Below are positions 1 to 12,200 of a DNA stretch of 64,000 nt, in pieces (the first letter of the stretch is position 1; each line of letters starts with the position of its first letter). This stretch comes from Ophthalmolycus amberensis (Eukaryota; Chordata; Actinopteri; Perciformes; Zoarcidae): assembly GCA_024529925.1 (NCBI GenBank), contig JAFEUB010000798.1:1241001-1305000 (forward strand), given 5' to 3'. The notes below the pieces were generated by a model that had not been told where the DNA came from, did no database searches, and was given only the letters and a program-made list of their open reading frames with translations. Made by a program: the position numbers and the translations under genes.

Positions 1-139
1 GGTTAATAACTTCTTACTGGAGGCAGTTATGTTTGTAAATCAAAAATATGTATATTTTTGTTTTCATGGTCTCATGTGGTCACTGTTATGTATTAACAAT
101 TAATACACGCCTACTCTTTATCATCTGCCATGCTTGTAG

Positions 140-1217
140 GGTGTGCAGTTTAAGTTGGAGATCAAGAATCTGGCATTGTCTGATTCAAAAGGCCACGATC
201 TGCAGAAAGAGATTGTTGTCAGAGTCACCTCTTTGGGAAGAAAACAGGTTGGTGTATTTCTCTTTCTGTATTGTTTCTTTCTGTCACGTACACTAGTTCA
301 TGAGCTCTTTTCTAATTCCAATTTCAATCGAGGTTTGAGAATCAGGTCATGAATTTTTGTTTCTTTGTCTAAACTATTTTCTCACTCCCTCCTTAGGTAT
401 GGATGTGGTCCAAGGCCAAGTTTGTTAACCGTAAATTCCTGATGGAAGAAGCCTACCAGCAGCAACAGGTTGAGAAGAGCGGAGACAATGTAATTCAATA
501 CAGAGAACGTTCTGGTGACTATTTACAAATCAGTAAACTGCAAACAAAACGTCTTCGTAAAATTGGCAAAAAAGGCCGTTGCCATGTACGTAGCTGCATA
601 TGGGTTTTTCCAGAAGTGTTTTATGTATTTATATTTTAAGCATTTCTGCTTGAAATCCAGTAATATGTTAATAGAGTAAAATAAGTGAAAGGGGCAGTGG
701 AGGAGACAACTTCATAACCATAGAGAGATTTATCTGACAGTGCTTTAATGTTGAAAAGGATTGCAGCTTGATAAAATGGTATCCTGACTAGTCCGCACAG
801 TCAATGTTAGCTAGCTTTATCATTGATAGTTTTTAATTTTAGAGCAATAACTCTGTGTTTCATCTGTCTTTGGTTCTTGCTGTCAGAGAGTAGAGGGGCT
901 GTCTACAGCTGCGGTACCCAGAGATAAAGACCCTTTCTGGGATCCTGTGGAGCCTGTGCTTCTGGGTACTGCTCACCTCTGGCTTCAGTCTTTGGCCTTC
1001 CGCATCCCCCTGGAAGAGCAACTTGAGGTACACTGCATACATAACACACATCTGTCAGTATTGTCAGATGGTCTTATAGGGCAGCACAGAGTCATATTTG
1101 GTTGATGATCTCTGTTGGTAGGTCCTGGGGTCAGAGGGCACAGAGGAGGCCATTCTACAAGCACAGCTGGTCCCCTGCACCTCCACTGGACTGTATGACG
1201 CACACACACACACACAC

Positions 1218-1252
<35 letters not shown>

Positions 1253-3754
1253 TACACATACACACATATACACACACACACACAGTGTATAATAATAATA
1301 AAGACATTCAGATATATTAGCAAATAATCTTTCTCACCTTCCAGCCCAATGGGTGAGGATGACATTCTGATTGACCCGTCTGAGTTACTGGGTCGTCGAC
1401 TGGACTTCCAGCTGGTCCTGGAACAGTGTTGTGGCCTCCGCTGGATCAGAGAGGCCCGCAACAGAGGGGTCCAAATTGGGTGAGCCATATGGGGCTACAT
1501 GTAGAGGCATGGAAGGCACTGAAGAGAGTTTGAATTACAGGAAGGATACAGAGAATTTGTGAATGGTACTTGAATATCCAGGTACATTCGGTTGGACATG
1601 TGCCGTTTTCAATGGCGCAAGGATTGAAAGGGAAGTGTGATGATAGGAACAGGAAATATAAATGTCCTCTGGATTTAACACAGCCAGAAGTGAGACACTG
1701 CTCTTTGCTTTTGCCTCTATGTCAGTTTCAGGTTATTTAACTGCAGCCAGCCTCTCTACTCTCCGGCTGTGTGGCACAACGTCAATCCTCTGTTGGATCA
1801 CAGGGTTCATTTCGCCTCCCTCCACACCTCCCAACGTCTGTTAGACTACCTGCAGAGCAGCGCTGTGGTGCTGGAGCTCTGGGGCCTTCAAGGTGAGGAT
1901 GAAGAGATACATGGATGGTTGGGCAAGACTCTCCATATTTTTCATTTAAGTAAATATTTAATACAACAGGTGCATGTACAACAAATATGTTATATAGAAG
2001 TATAAAGTACACAGTTATGAATGCCTTATTTCACAGCAGCAGCCCAAAATGAAAGCAATCCTTAATGCCTCCCTCAGACATGCAGCGTTAGAATGAAGGG
2101 ATGAAATTGAATTATTTCCCTTTCCACATCGATGTTCATCTCACACCCTAGTTAGAAACATTTCCTGTTATTACTGTGTTACTATACGTGTACAATAGAC
2201 CAAATACAACAGTCAGAGGTATCACTAAAGCTGCTGATGGGTGTTGTCATCTGTTCCAGAGGGTTGTACTGACCTGATATCATCTCTGGAGGGAGTGAGG
2301 ATGACTACAGAGGGCATCTTCATCATCGAGGAGGCAGGCCCAACGGACACCGCAGTGAGTTTGATGTTGAGTCCGTATTCCTGTGTCAGGAACGATGTTT
2401 TTACTTTGACGTGTTTTTAAAGCTGGGTGAGACACTAACAAATATTCAAAACTATGAAAGCGATACGTGTGCAACCTACCACATTATGCATCTACCTTAC
2501 TGTAAGATACATTGTAAGTCAGCAGAATGGTGTCGTTTTGTATTCAAAGAACAAGACATGAGGCAAACATTTCAATAACTGGGATTATATAAATCTATGT
2601 TGTTGCAGTTTGTAGACTCCACAGAGCGCAGCTGTTCAGTGAGAGCTCTTCAACAGGACTTGGAGGAACTGAAGAGTGTTAATGCTTCACTGAGAAAAGA
2701 AAATCAAAGTCTGAGAGAACAACTCAACGCAGCGAGGAATGGTAAGAGAAACATACATCACACACACCAAGCTTGGGATTAATGTGCTGTTCAATTAATT
2801 GAGAACACAAATTGAAAATACAGTTTACGTCACATCTATAGTCTACTAATCTTTTAGAGTAATTAACAGACATGATTTAAACGTTTTTACATGGCACAAT
2901 ATTACTCTTCATAAAATATAAAAATGTCTTCCTCTGTGTTAGGTGGGGAGAGTGTGCGTGGTCGGTCGGTGCGTCCCAGCTGTGATGCAGAGTTTGCTCG
3001 TGCTCTCAAAGTTTTCTACCACAGCATGACCTCAGTCAAGGGTCAGCTGCAGCGTCTGCGCAGACACAGGCCCAGCGTACGTATCCATGTCTGTCTGCAG
3101 CCTGAGTATTAGTGAGCATTACAACAATAAGGCCTTTGATAACCTGATTTAAACCTTTGATAGCAGTAAATCAACACAGATCTATAGAGAACAATGCACA
3201 ATCAGGGACACAAATTGAAGCACAGTTTTAGTAAGATTACAGTGAGCGCCCCAGAGTAACTGGTGGGGATTTAAATACTTTTTCTTCTTAAGTTGCTTCA
3301 ATGAAAGATTTTCCTTTAAGCTTGGTATGTTCGAAATGTGATAAAACAGGGAATTTAAAAAATGGTCATTTTACAAGAGTCAATTAGAAGTTTTCTATGT
3401 TTGAAATCAGCATTATATTATTTACAATCATTCCAAGTAATTCATTTTTTCTATTTCTATATTTTTGGTAGCTATCTGGAAAAGTACCCAGTAGAATTAG
3501 GAGTGAGCTGCTAATATTACGCCCTTAGAGTAATGCGTATGATAACATATGTATGGTTAACTAGTTTTGAAGTCGTGTGTTCCTGTTGTCTGCAGGAGGA
3601 GTCCGACCTGCTGGGGCTCAGACTGTTTGTGGACGAGCAGAGTCGTCTGCTGCGGGACTTCTCCGAACAGCTGGAGCAGAGCGTCTCCACACTCAAACAA
3701 GATGTAGCCGCCATCGTCCGCCGGAAACGAGAACGATCGGGAATCTGGTCTTGA
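140..3754 (+). CDS. kif28: Kinesin-3-like motor protein, C-terminal part (KIF28-like), 5' end off window
   Basis: Ten coding exons, all bounded by AG/GT: 140-247, 397-585, 887-1027, 1122-1192, 1345-1479, 1732-1892, 2260-2354, 2609-2741, 2943-3076, 3596-3754 (stop TGA). Joined they stay in frame for 441 residues. The motor and FHA regions are missing, so this is only the tail. Seen: the kinesin-3 stalk signature DPFWDPVEPVLLGTAHLWLQ at 929-988 followed by a block like the family's DUF3694/C2-like region (WHNVNPLLDHRVHF, LELWGLQEGC). Then comes a leucine-heptad coiled coil (exon at 2609, LQQDLEELKSVNASLRKENQ) and a second helical segment in the last exon. The protein ends soon after, with no PH or CAP-Gly domain, which argues against KIF1 and KIF13. 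Inference: KIF28P/KLP-6-like plus-end motor for membrane cargo. The kinesin-3 class is firm; the KIF28 name is from memory. All reading frames are intact. Confidence 0.72.
1200..1284. repeat. (CA)n / CATACA compound microsatellite in kif28 intron
   Basis: About 85 bp of CA interrupted by periodic TA, between the exons ending at 1192 and starting at 1345. It begins 7 nt after the donor at 1193. Confidence 0.95.
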
Positions 3755-4030
3755 CCGTTTCACCAAAATTTCCAAGAGCCATAAGAGATACTTCATGTAA
3801 GTTTACAGATTAAGACATCAAGGAAAACAAAGATGAGTCACATTTGACACAATTAGTTATTTTTGATTGAAGGAGCAGCGGTTACTCTTCCTGTAAAGGA
3901 GGTGGTGTTCAGAAGCCTTCACCACTACACCATCAGGTGTGGTAGCAGGATTAGTCAGCAAGAATAAATACACAAGTTTATTATTACTAGAATAACAAAA
4001 GCTCTGAAGTCTATAAAATGTTTATTAGAC
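3755..4030. terminator. Convergent poly(A) region of kif28 (+) and fzd3 (-)
   Basis: Downstream of the kif28 stop, an AATAAA on the plus strand lies at 3963-3968. On the minus strand AATAAA hexamers (TTTATT on plus) lie at 3977-3982 and 4021-4026. The two genes run towards each other, so their 3' ends probably meet or overlap here. Cleavage sites are inferred from the hexamers only. Confidence 0.45.
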
Positions 4031-6232
4031 TGCATGTAAAAGACGTCATTACAGTCCCAAACTGCAAATAAATTAAATGGCAAATACAACTCAAGTTTCA
4101 AAATTCACAATATCATATTTCTTTTACCATAATTGATAATATGTCATATTTTCAAGCGACTGCATGGCATCAGAAATCAAGGAGCAAGAAGCTCTTCTTC
4201 CTCATGCCTCACTGTGCGGGACTAATATTAATGATCACAGACTCGGGTAAACTAACAAGAATGAGATATTTAATAGCTGAAAGGAGAGATGTCCTCTTGA
4301 GTTCAATGACGGTGTTTAACACATCATCTCACACTGTAACGTTCAAAGCACAACGGTTAATGTTTGTAAGCAGTCCCGAATTGCAAGAATACAGACAGTT
4401 GCTGTAGGTCCAAAAAGAAGATGAGCGTGGGCACATTTGCAGAAGGCAGGCAGATTAGTCATCAGATAGGAAAGAGCATCTATATACAACAGATATGAGG
4501 GCAGGCAACTGACAGGAGGTGGTTGGTCATGAGAAACTTAAAAGGTGTAGACGGGACACATACAATCAGACAGACAGAAGAGAGGCAGCGGTGAAAGGCC
4601 AGAGAGTGAGCTAGGTACATTTAAACTGAAGAGGTAGACTGGAAAAAACTAACAACTGTGGGAGTTACATTTTACAGAAGTTGATTGTTCAGAAATAAGC
4701 ACCATCGTTTTTTACTTAACTGATACGTGTGTGTGTGTGTGTGCAGGGACAGAGAAGGCTGAGGTTACAGGTGAGGTAGGTCAATTGGGTCTTTAGGGAA
4801 CAAAACACAAACTATAGAAAAACATTTGCAATATACAGTGCACTTCCTGTAACGTTTACTTAAATGTAAAAGGTCAGAGAATGTAGCAATTTGCAAACAT
4901 CTCTTTCTACAGTTTCACTGCCTGTAGTCTGCACCTTCTTTGGGTAAGTCTGACTTCTATGTTTGAACAAAACCAGCAAAGAGCATGTACAGTAGCGAAA
5001 ATTACATTAAAAAAAAAAAAGAAAAGCACTTACCAACCTTTCAGCCTTGTGTGTGTGTGTGAGACAGATTTCAGAATAGAAGCACTTTCATTTTTAAAGT
5101 GCACTCCAGTCTGTACAGCCAGGAGGCTTGATTGCAGTGATGCATGTGTACCTGATCAGCTAACTCTTATCGGTACTCTAATTCCGTTTATCTTTTTGAT
5201 TCTATGACATAGATTGGCTGGCTGACAAGTGACCGAACACGTGAGCTGCCTTCTCCATCTGTAAAGCGAACGCCTCTATGCAGAAAGGGCAATGCTTTCA
5301 TGTTTTTGGGAGGCCAAAAAGCTGTTTGAGCTGAAATAAATTTAAGTGTGTGTCTAACTGCACACACATTATTCCAGATCATGTCCGTTTAATATCAGCG
5401 TCTGAAACAACTTTCCATTCTGTGTTATACAAATAACTCCGCTCCCTCCATCATACCGTCTCTGTTCACCACTGGAGGGGAGAATTGAAGTTTCAAAACA
5501 TATATTACCACTTGTGTCTCCATTTTTCACTAATTCTCTCTCACACACACACACACAATGAAGCTTTCAGCAGCAGACAGACAATTTTCACAGTATAAAA
5601 ATATTCACTAAACCACAGAGAGGTCCACGATTTCACACAAAGATGAACATTGTTAAGAGCTGCAGTCGAGAGCAAACAGAAATTGGGCAAATCAGTTAAG
5701 ATTGTTACAAAAGCAATACTCGGCAGTGTTCACACATTTAACTGATATTCATGTAAGTCCTGCAAGATGGTGAAAGGTCATGATTTTGGAAATAACACCA
5801 ACATTAGTGTTCTTGTCCATGAAGTATGATGACTACCGGTAGTTGTTCAGTGTTTCCTGTCCAGGGCTAGCTCAATCCAGTCACAACCGGAATGATTGAT
5901 ACCTGAATAATGTCACCAAACGTCTGAGGAGATGGACGTATTCTTGTTGGCTCAGCCTGCTTGAGTCGAGCATTCAGGAGTCATTTACCGTGTAAACAAA
6001 CTTTCAGTTTTTCAGTGAACCTATTACCTGAATCTGGGTGAGTTCACTGACTGAAATGTGTTAGCCACACTGCTAACAAATGATCATTAAGGAAATAACG
6101 CCCACAATCACCACCACAGGACTCACTGGTACGTCCTCCACCTTCATAGAAGAAAACACGTTGACACTAAACAGACGGGTGTGTATCAGCAGAGGGCACA
6201 TCTTCCTTTACAAAGGCGTCGACAACATCCTC
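4031..6232 (-). other. fzd3: Probable fzd3 3' untranslated region
   Basis: This stretch of about 2.2 kb after the fzd3 stop codon has no convincing exon on either strand. Short CA/GT runs occur near 4726 and 5541, and an A-run near 5010. It is read as fzd3 3'UTR because the first minus-strand poly(A) hexamers found downstream of the stop are at 4021-4026 and 3977-3982. Confidence 0.5.
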
Positions 6233-9200
6233 TCAGGCACTGGTGCCTTCGTGCTCAGCAGCTTGGCTGTCACATCCTGTTGTTCCGTGGGTGATGAGGG
6301 TTGTTGGGGCCTCGGCTATGTTTCGCTGGCTGCCGTGCCTTGAGCCGTCTAAGTGATGGAGGCTGCTGTGAGTGGAGAGCGGGTGGTCGAGACGTGGCAT
6401 GCTGCCATGGAAGCTGCGTTCCGCTGTGCCTCGATACGCCATAGAATCACTCCTGAGAAAGGAGAGGCAAGGTGGAGAAAGTCTTCGTTTCATCTAATTC
6501 ACAACTTTTGACAGACAAAGAGGAAGTCAATGGATTTTTTTTGCTCTACCTGTCGTCACGAATGCGGCGCAGGCTGCCGTGGTAGCTGGCCTTGCTGTGG
6601 ACACTGCTGGCCTTACTCCTGGTGGACGTGGGGTTGGCGTGGTGGGTTCTGATTGGTTCATCAAGGTCGTCTATGACAGCCAAGTGGGTGGAAGAGGCGT
6701 GGGTAGATGTGCCCTAAAGGAGGACGACAGGTCAGACAGATATAGTAACTACTGGCATCACACTCTGGGACAGAGATTTATTATTATCATTATTTATGAT
6801 TTTGTTTTAGGCATAAAAAATGTTTCATTTGATTTATTTTGTGACACTACTATGACTGTCTCTTTGACCTATTTTATGATTACTATATACTGTGACATTT
6901 TATGACATACTATACTTTGATATTTTCATACACTTACTATTCTATGTTTCTTATGACACGGCATACTACACTGACATTTTTGAATCAGATTTGTTTTACA
7001 TACTAGACATTTTTTATGACGTACTGTAACCATTTTATGACATTTGTTTATGGCACATTTTTACAGGATACTATATTTGATTACATTTTTATGAAATACT
7101 ATGCTGTGACACTTTGTTTTACGACATACAAGACTGACATTTTGTAACTTTTTAATGGCATACTATGCTATGGCATATGACAATTTTACGGACAACTTTT
7201 ACAGCATACTGTACAGCATTAAAAAAAAAAAAAACATAAGATTCTACAACTTGTTTTTATACCATGACATACATTATTTTGACATTTATGTTTGCACATA
7301 TAAGTGGGTTATTGTGTGTTTGAAAAGTCACAGCAGAATATGCCAGGAAAATGTGATAAAATATCATAGTATAGTATGTTGAAAAAGTCACAAATAAAGT
7401 CTTATAATAAAACATGTCAAAAAAATGTCATAGTAGGTCGAAAAAAAGAACATGGATAAAACATATTTTCGACTCGTTATCCTTAACTGTTAATTGGATT
7501 CAGGGTCGTAGAGAGGCTGGAGCCGATCCCAGCTCACATTTACACCTACAGGCAATTTAAAGTCATCAATAAAGAATTGTCATAATATGTCAAAAAATGT
7601 CAGTATAGTACTTCATAAAAACGTCGTAAAAATTGTCATAGTATATTATATCATAAAAAAATTCTTCAAAATGATTTAGTATGTAGTGAAAACGTTGGCA
7701 CAGTATGTCATAAAAGTCATAGGATAGTATGTCATAGAAGCATATCATAGAGTAGTATGTCATAGAAATGAAAAAAGTAACGTCAAAGTATAGTCATGAC
7801 AATGTCACAAAAGTCATAGTAAAGCATCCAATACAAAAGTCATACGAATCCATGGTATAGTATGTAATAAAGATGTGTTGGTATAGCATGATAAAATGTT
7901 TCATAAATATGTGTCATAAAACATAACAACTTCATGAAACAAGTAGTGAAAATACACTAAACCTTCATCGTATAATATGTGATGAATGTTATAAAAAACG
8001 TCTTATTAGAGCATTTATTAATGAAAATGTCCTAAACAAAGTCATAAAATGGTCATATTATAGTCTGACATGAAAATGTAAAGAAAGTCAAAGACATGAC
8101 ATTGTGTTGTTAAAAATGTCTTAGTATAGTTTGTCATAAAAATATCTTTTAAAATGTCAAAGCATAGTATTTCGGCAGACATGCAGGATTCACACAAGTT
8201 TGGTTTTGTGTTTTCCTGTTGCTTCTACAACTAGTATTACAATGATGACTTTTGATACTACTGCAGTCCTACCTGGGTGGATGTTCCTCTGGACTTCCTA
8301 ACGATGGGGGTGTTGGGTTCACGCAGCAGGGATTGGGCAAAGTCTGGCTGCTCCTGCAGCACCTGGCGAGACTCGTTCACCCCACTACTGCGGAGAGGAG
8401 GGTGAGGGAGGGCGGGGGTGAAAGGTTTTAAGAATGGGAGACAAGAGGAAGGTGGGGAATTAAGTAGTGTGTGTGTGTGTGTTTGTCGCTCTTCTTACTC
8501 TTTGCGTCTGCGTCCATGCAGGAAGCTGGCCCATTCAAAACAGGTCTTCTTGCTGCCCACCCAGAACACAGAGGGGATCCCCACCACCAACATCATCAGA
8601 TATTTAACTAGGAACAAAACCATGGCTGGTCGGCTGGTCTGCTCCACCTAAAGAGAACATAAATATTAAACACATAATGCATACATAAATACAGCCTGAA
8701 ATGTACAAGAGCGAGAGGAAGAGAACATATTTATTGTTACATTTAAGAATTGAAATGCAGGACACATGATTCCTCAACAGTAACACTGTAAAGAAATGTG
8801 AAATGCTTAGGATGCCACTGGAACTGCTTGCACATGACTAAAGTATCCAGCAGTGACAAGTGGTTTTAGCCTTGTCAGTCAGTTTGAATGATGGAAGAGG
8901 GGGTAATACTGGAAAAGCCCAGCTGTTTCAGCAGCTGAACTGCAGTTGGGATGTAAAGCAACCGCGGTCTTGAACTATTCAGTATCTCCCACCAGAGGGC
9001 AGGAGTTTGTAGCAGTATAGTGTACACTGTACAGTATATTTAAATGAAAGGTATACAGTAGTTCACCCCTAAGTCATGGTTTCATTTTTCTCAAAGATAA
9101 AACTCTACTGAGGAAACCATTAAACACAACAGCTGCAGTGTAAACACAAACCGCTGAGGTTAACAGGGTGATCTTTATGCAGCACCAAAAACAAGCATAA

Positions 9201-12200
9201 AGTCTGTTACAAACAAACAATTACAGAATAAATCACGATTCAGAAAGCATTTTAACACGCATCTCCTTCAGACAACTCCATGAGGACGAGGACTCTTAAA
9301 AAAGAAAAGGCGTTGCTTGCTTTTGAAAGAACCAGGGGAAGAATTGTTATGTATGCGCTTTAGTCTGTCTCACCCAGGCTGAGATTAAATGTCTCAGATT
9401 TGAGTCCTAAAGTACAATAAGAAGCCCTGGGCCTTCAGTAAATTACTAACCATGCACAGACACAAAAATGAAGTCACTTGAACTTGAACAATGGCCACAG
9501 AATCTTCAATTATCCAAAAACAGGCAATTGTACCCTCGTACACACGCAGACAAACCCCCCCGAGGGTAAAGATCAGATAACACGTAGCAATATTGAAATT
9601 CCAGAGCTACAATAGGACGTAAAGGGGGTCTCTCTTCAGAAGCTCTCACACAAACAGCTACAGACGCGTGCATGCACACATACACTAACAAGTAACATAA
9701 GCACTTGCACCTGCCTCTCATAAAGTCTGTCAGTCACATATTAGCTGACGCACTTCTATTAGAAAACCACTGTAACAGCACTCAGCACAACGATGGAAAC
9801 ATAAACGCATAAAGTCAAAGTTTTGATATCTTACAATTCATTTGAGATACGAACGAAAAGCTTTTGTTGCCTTGTGAGTTGAGTGGTTTTTTTTTGCTTT
9901 GTGGACTTTTTTTTGGTTATTAATTTAGCACCAGGTATAAAACACCACACTCCCACCACTCTTCACAACCGCTACAAAGACGTTATAGAGTACAGGCAAC
10001 AGAGCATGACTGAGCAGGCCCTGAGAGAGACACACAGAAAGACAGCGAGTAGAGGTAGAGACTGACTGAGAAAGAATTAAGTGTGTGAGAACCAGCAGAG
10101 AGAGTGAAAGACAAAGAGACAGAGACGGCAGTTTGTGTGGAGTTGGTCTTGAGAGCTGTATTAGCTGAGCTAATGATGCATACTGCTCTCTGCTACCTCT
10201 CCCTCTCTCTCTCTTGTATTGATGACTGGGATATCAGAGAGAAAGAAATAATAAAGTCAGACGGGGCAAGAACAGGAACCAGTCAGAGGATAAAACAGAT
10301 AGTAAACAGATCCACAGGTTATTCAAACTTATTTGAAAGAGGAAACTAAGACAAACAGCTAAATGATTACTCCAACAGTTGGTTGAAGTGAATCCATCAC
10401 AGTTACCTGGATTTCACCTGCTGTACTTACCGTATGTACTGTTTACTTACAATTCACCATCATATAAGGTGGTTTAGATAATCCATCTTACCTGTGTTTG
10501 TTTACAGCACGTCTCACTGTTCATGTTTTATTTTTCCTGTTGACTTTGATGTGATGATGTCTGTCTCATTTCCAATTCTCAGCAATTGCGTCACTGAGTA
10601 CATTGTTGCCATAACGGATGAAAAAGTATAAAAAACTACAAAAATATGTTCAAAGTTACAAAAAAGTGGAATTATCCTTTAAGGGATTGTCCATTCTTGA
10701 GTACGTGTGTACTTAATGAGGAGTTATCCTCATTATCCTCATCATGTGTGAGATCATGGGGGGTTTGCATGAGCTGGATATCCTGTCAAGACTGTGTCTG
10801 TGTATTTGTATTCAATGTCCAGCTGACATGACAGGCAGATCCTAAGAAGCCATCTCTTTTCACACAGAAGCTAATAGAATAGCTTTGATGAGCTACTCAA
10901 CAGGCATATTCATCTTGTACTATCTGGGGGGAATTTACAAGATGACGTCAGTATACAGCGGCCTTGGACCCGTGACAAATGTCTTGCCTTGCAAGCAGCA
11001 GAGCAACATTTTCTTACTTTCCTCTCTCTTTACCTTGTACGGGCAGGGGATGTGATAGAGCTTGCAGTTCTCCTCCATCCATGTTGTCTCCCATATGTTC
11101 CGGTAGGTGTGTTCGTACAGGTAGCACCCGATCACAGTCAACAGGGGAACCAGGTAGAGCACAGAGAACACTGCCATTCGGATCATGAACTTGACTAATT
11201 TGGTCTGGTTCTCCTTCTCCAGAGGGATCTCCATGCGCACCCGATTCAGAGCCACGATCCCGACCAACAGGAGAGACACGCCCACCTGAAGACGGAAAGG
11301 CCAGTTTGACTCAGTGACAGAAAACGACAATGAGTGTTTGTTTTTCTTACAGAGCTGGAGGCCTGTCAACTATCCACTAATTCATTACCTAATCTATCAA
11401 TCGCTCCATAATTCCAGTCAACAAAACACTCTTGGTTCATTTCATCCACCTACCCATTAATCTGTTCACCCATCCTACTCACTCTTTCATCCACCCACCC
11501 ACTCATTCATCTTCCGACTGTACTCACCGCCACGTTGAGGCAGAGCGGTGCCAGAACAAACCACCTCAGGGCGTCTATGTCATACAGCCCTATGAAACAC
11601 ACTCCACTGATCCCATCTCCTTCGATCTTGTTCAAGGCCAACAGGGTGACAGTCAGGGCCCCTGGGACCCCCCAGGCAACAGCATGGAAGAGGAGGGCTT
11701 TCTTCTCAATGGCCTCGCTGCCCCATTTAGGCACAGCGGCCAGGAACCAAGTGATTGTCAGTATGACCCACCATACGCTGCCGGCCATGGTGAAGAAATA
11801 TAGGACCATGAAGAACAGGGTGCATACCTGAGGGGGAGAGAGAGAGAGAGAGAGAGAGAGAGTAGGAACGATAACTTGTAATCAATAATGTGTAAGAAGT
11901 CATCAACTCATTAAAAAGAGAATTCAACTCCGAAGTTAATCATCTAATAAACATCTTACTGGAGTTAATAAGACCTACATATTAAGCTATCACATGTTTA
12001 AGAATGTTTCAAATTGCTACAGTATCGAAACAATAAATAAAACATTGTGGAAAGTTGATAATGTAAATGGTTAATCAGTACATCATACAGCAAACAGGCC
12101 GAGTGTGTGATGTTATTGCAGTGACTCTCACCTTGTTGTGTGAGCCCTGTGTTATGGTTGAAGCTCTGAACTGGGACGGGCTGACTGCATTGCACGCTAC

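Noticed and set aside
985..1488. 167-residue minus-strand open frame across kif28 exons
   Set aside because: It is antisense to real exons and owes its length to the CA/GT microsatellite.
6830..8190. Regularly repeated short words that could suggest a CRISPR-like array
   Set aside because: Copies are degenerate, spacing is irregular, both orientations occur, and the locus is an intron of a vertebrate gene.
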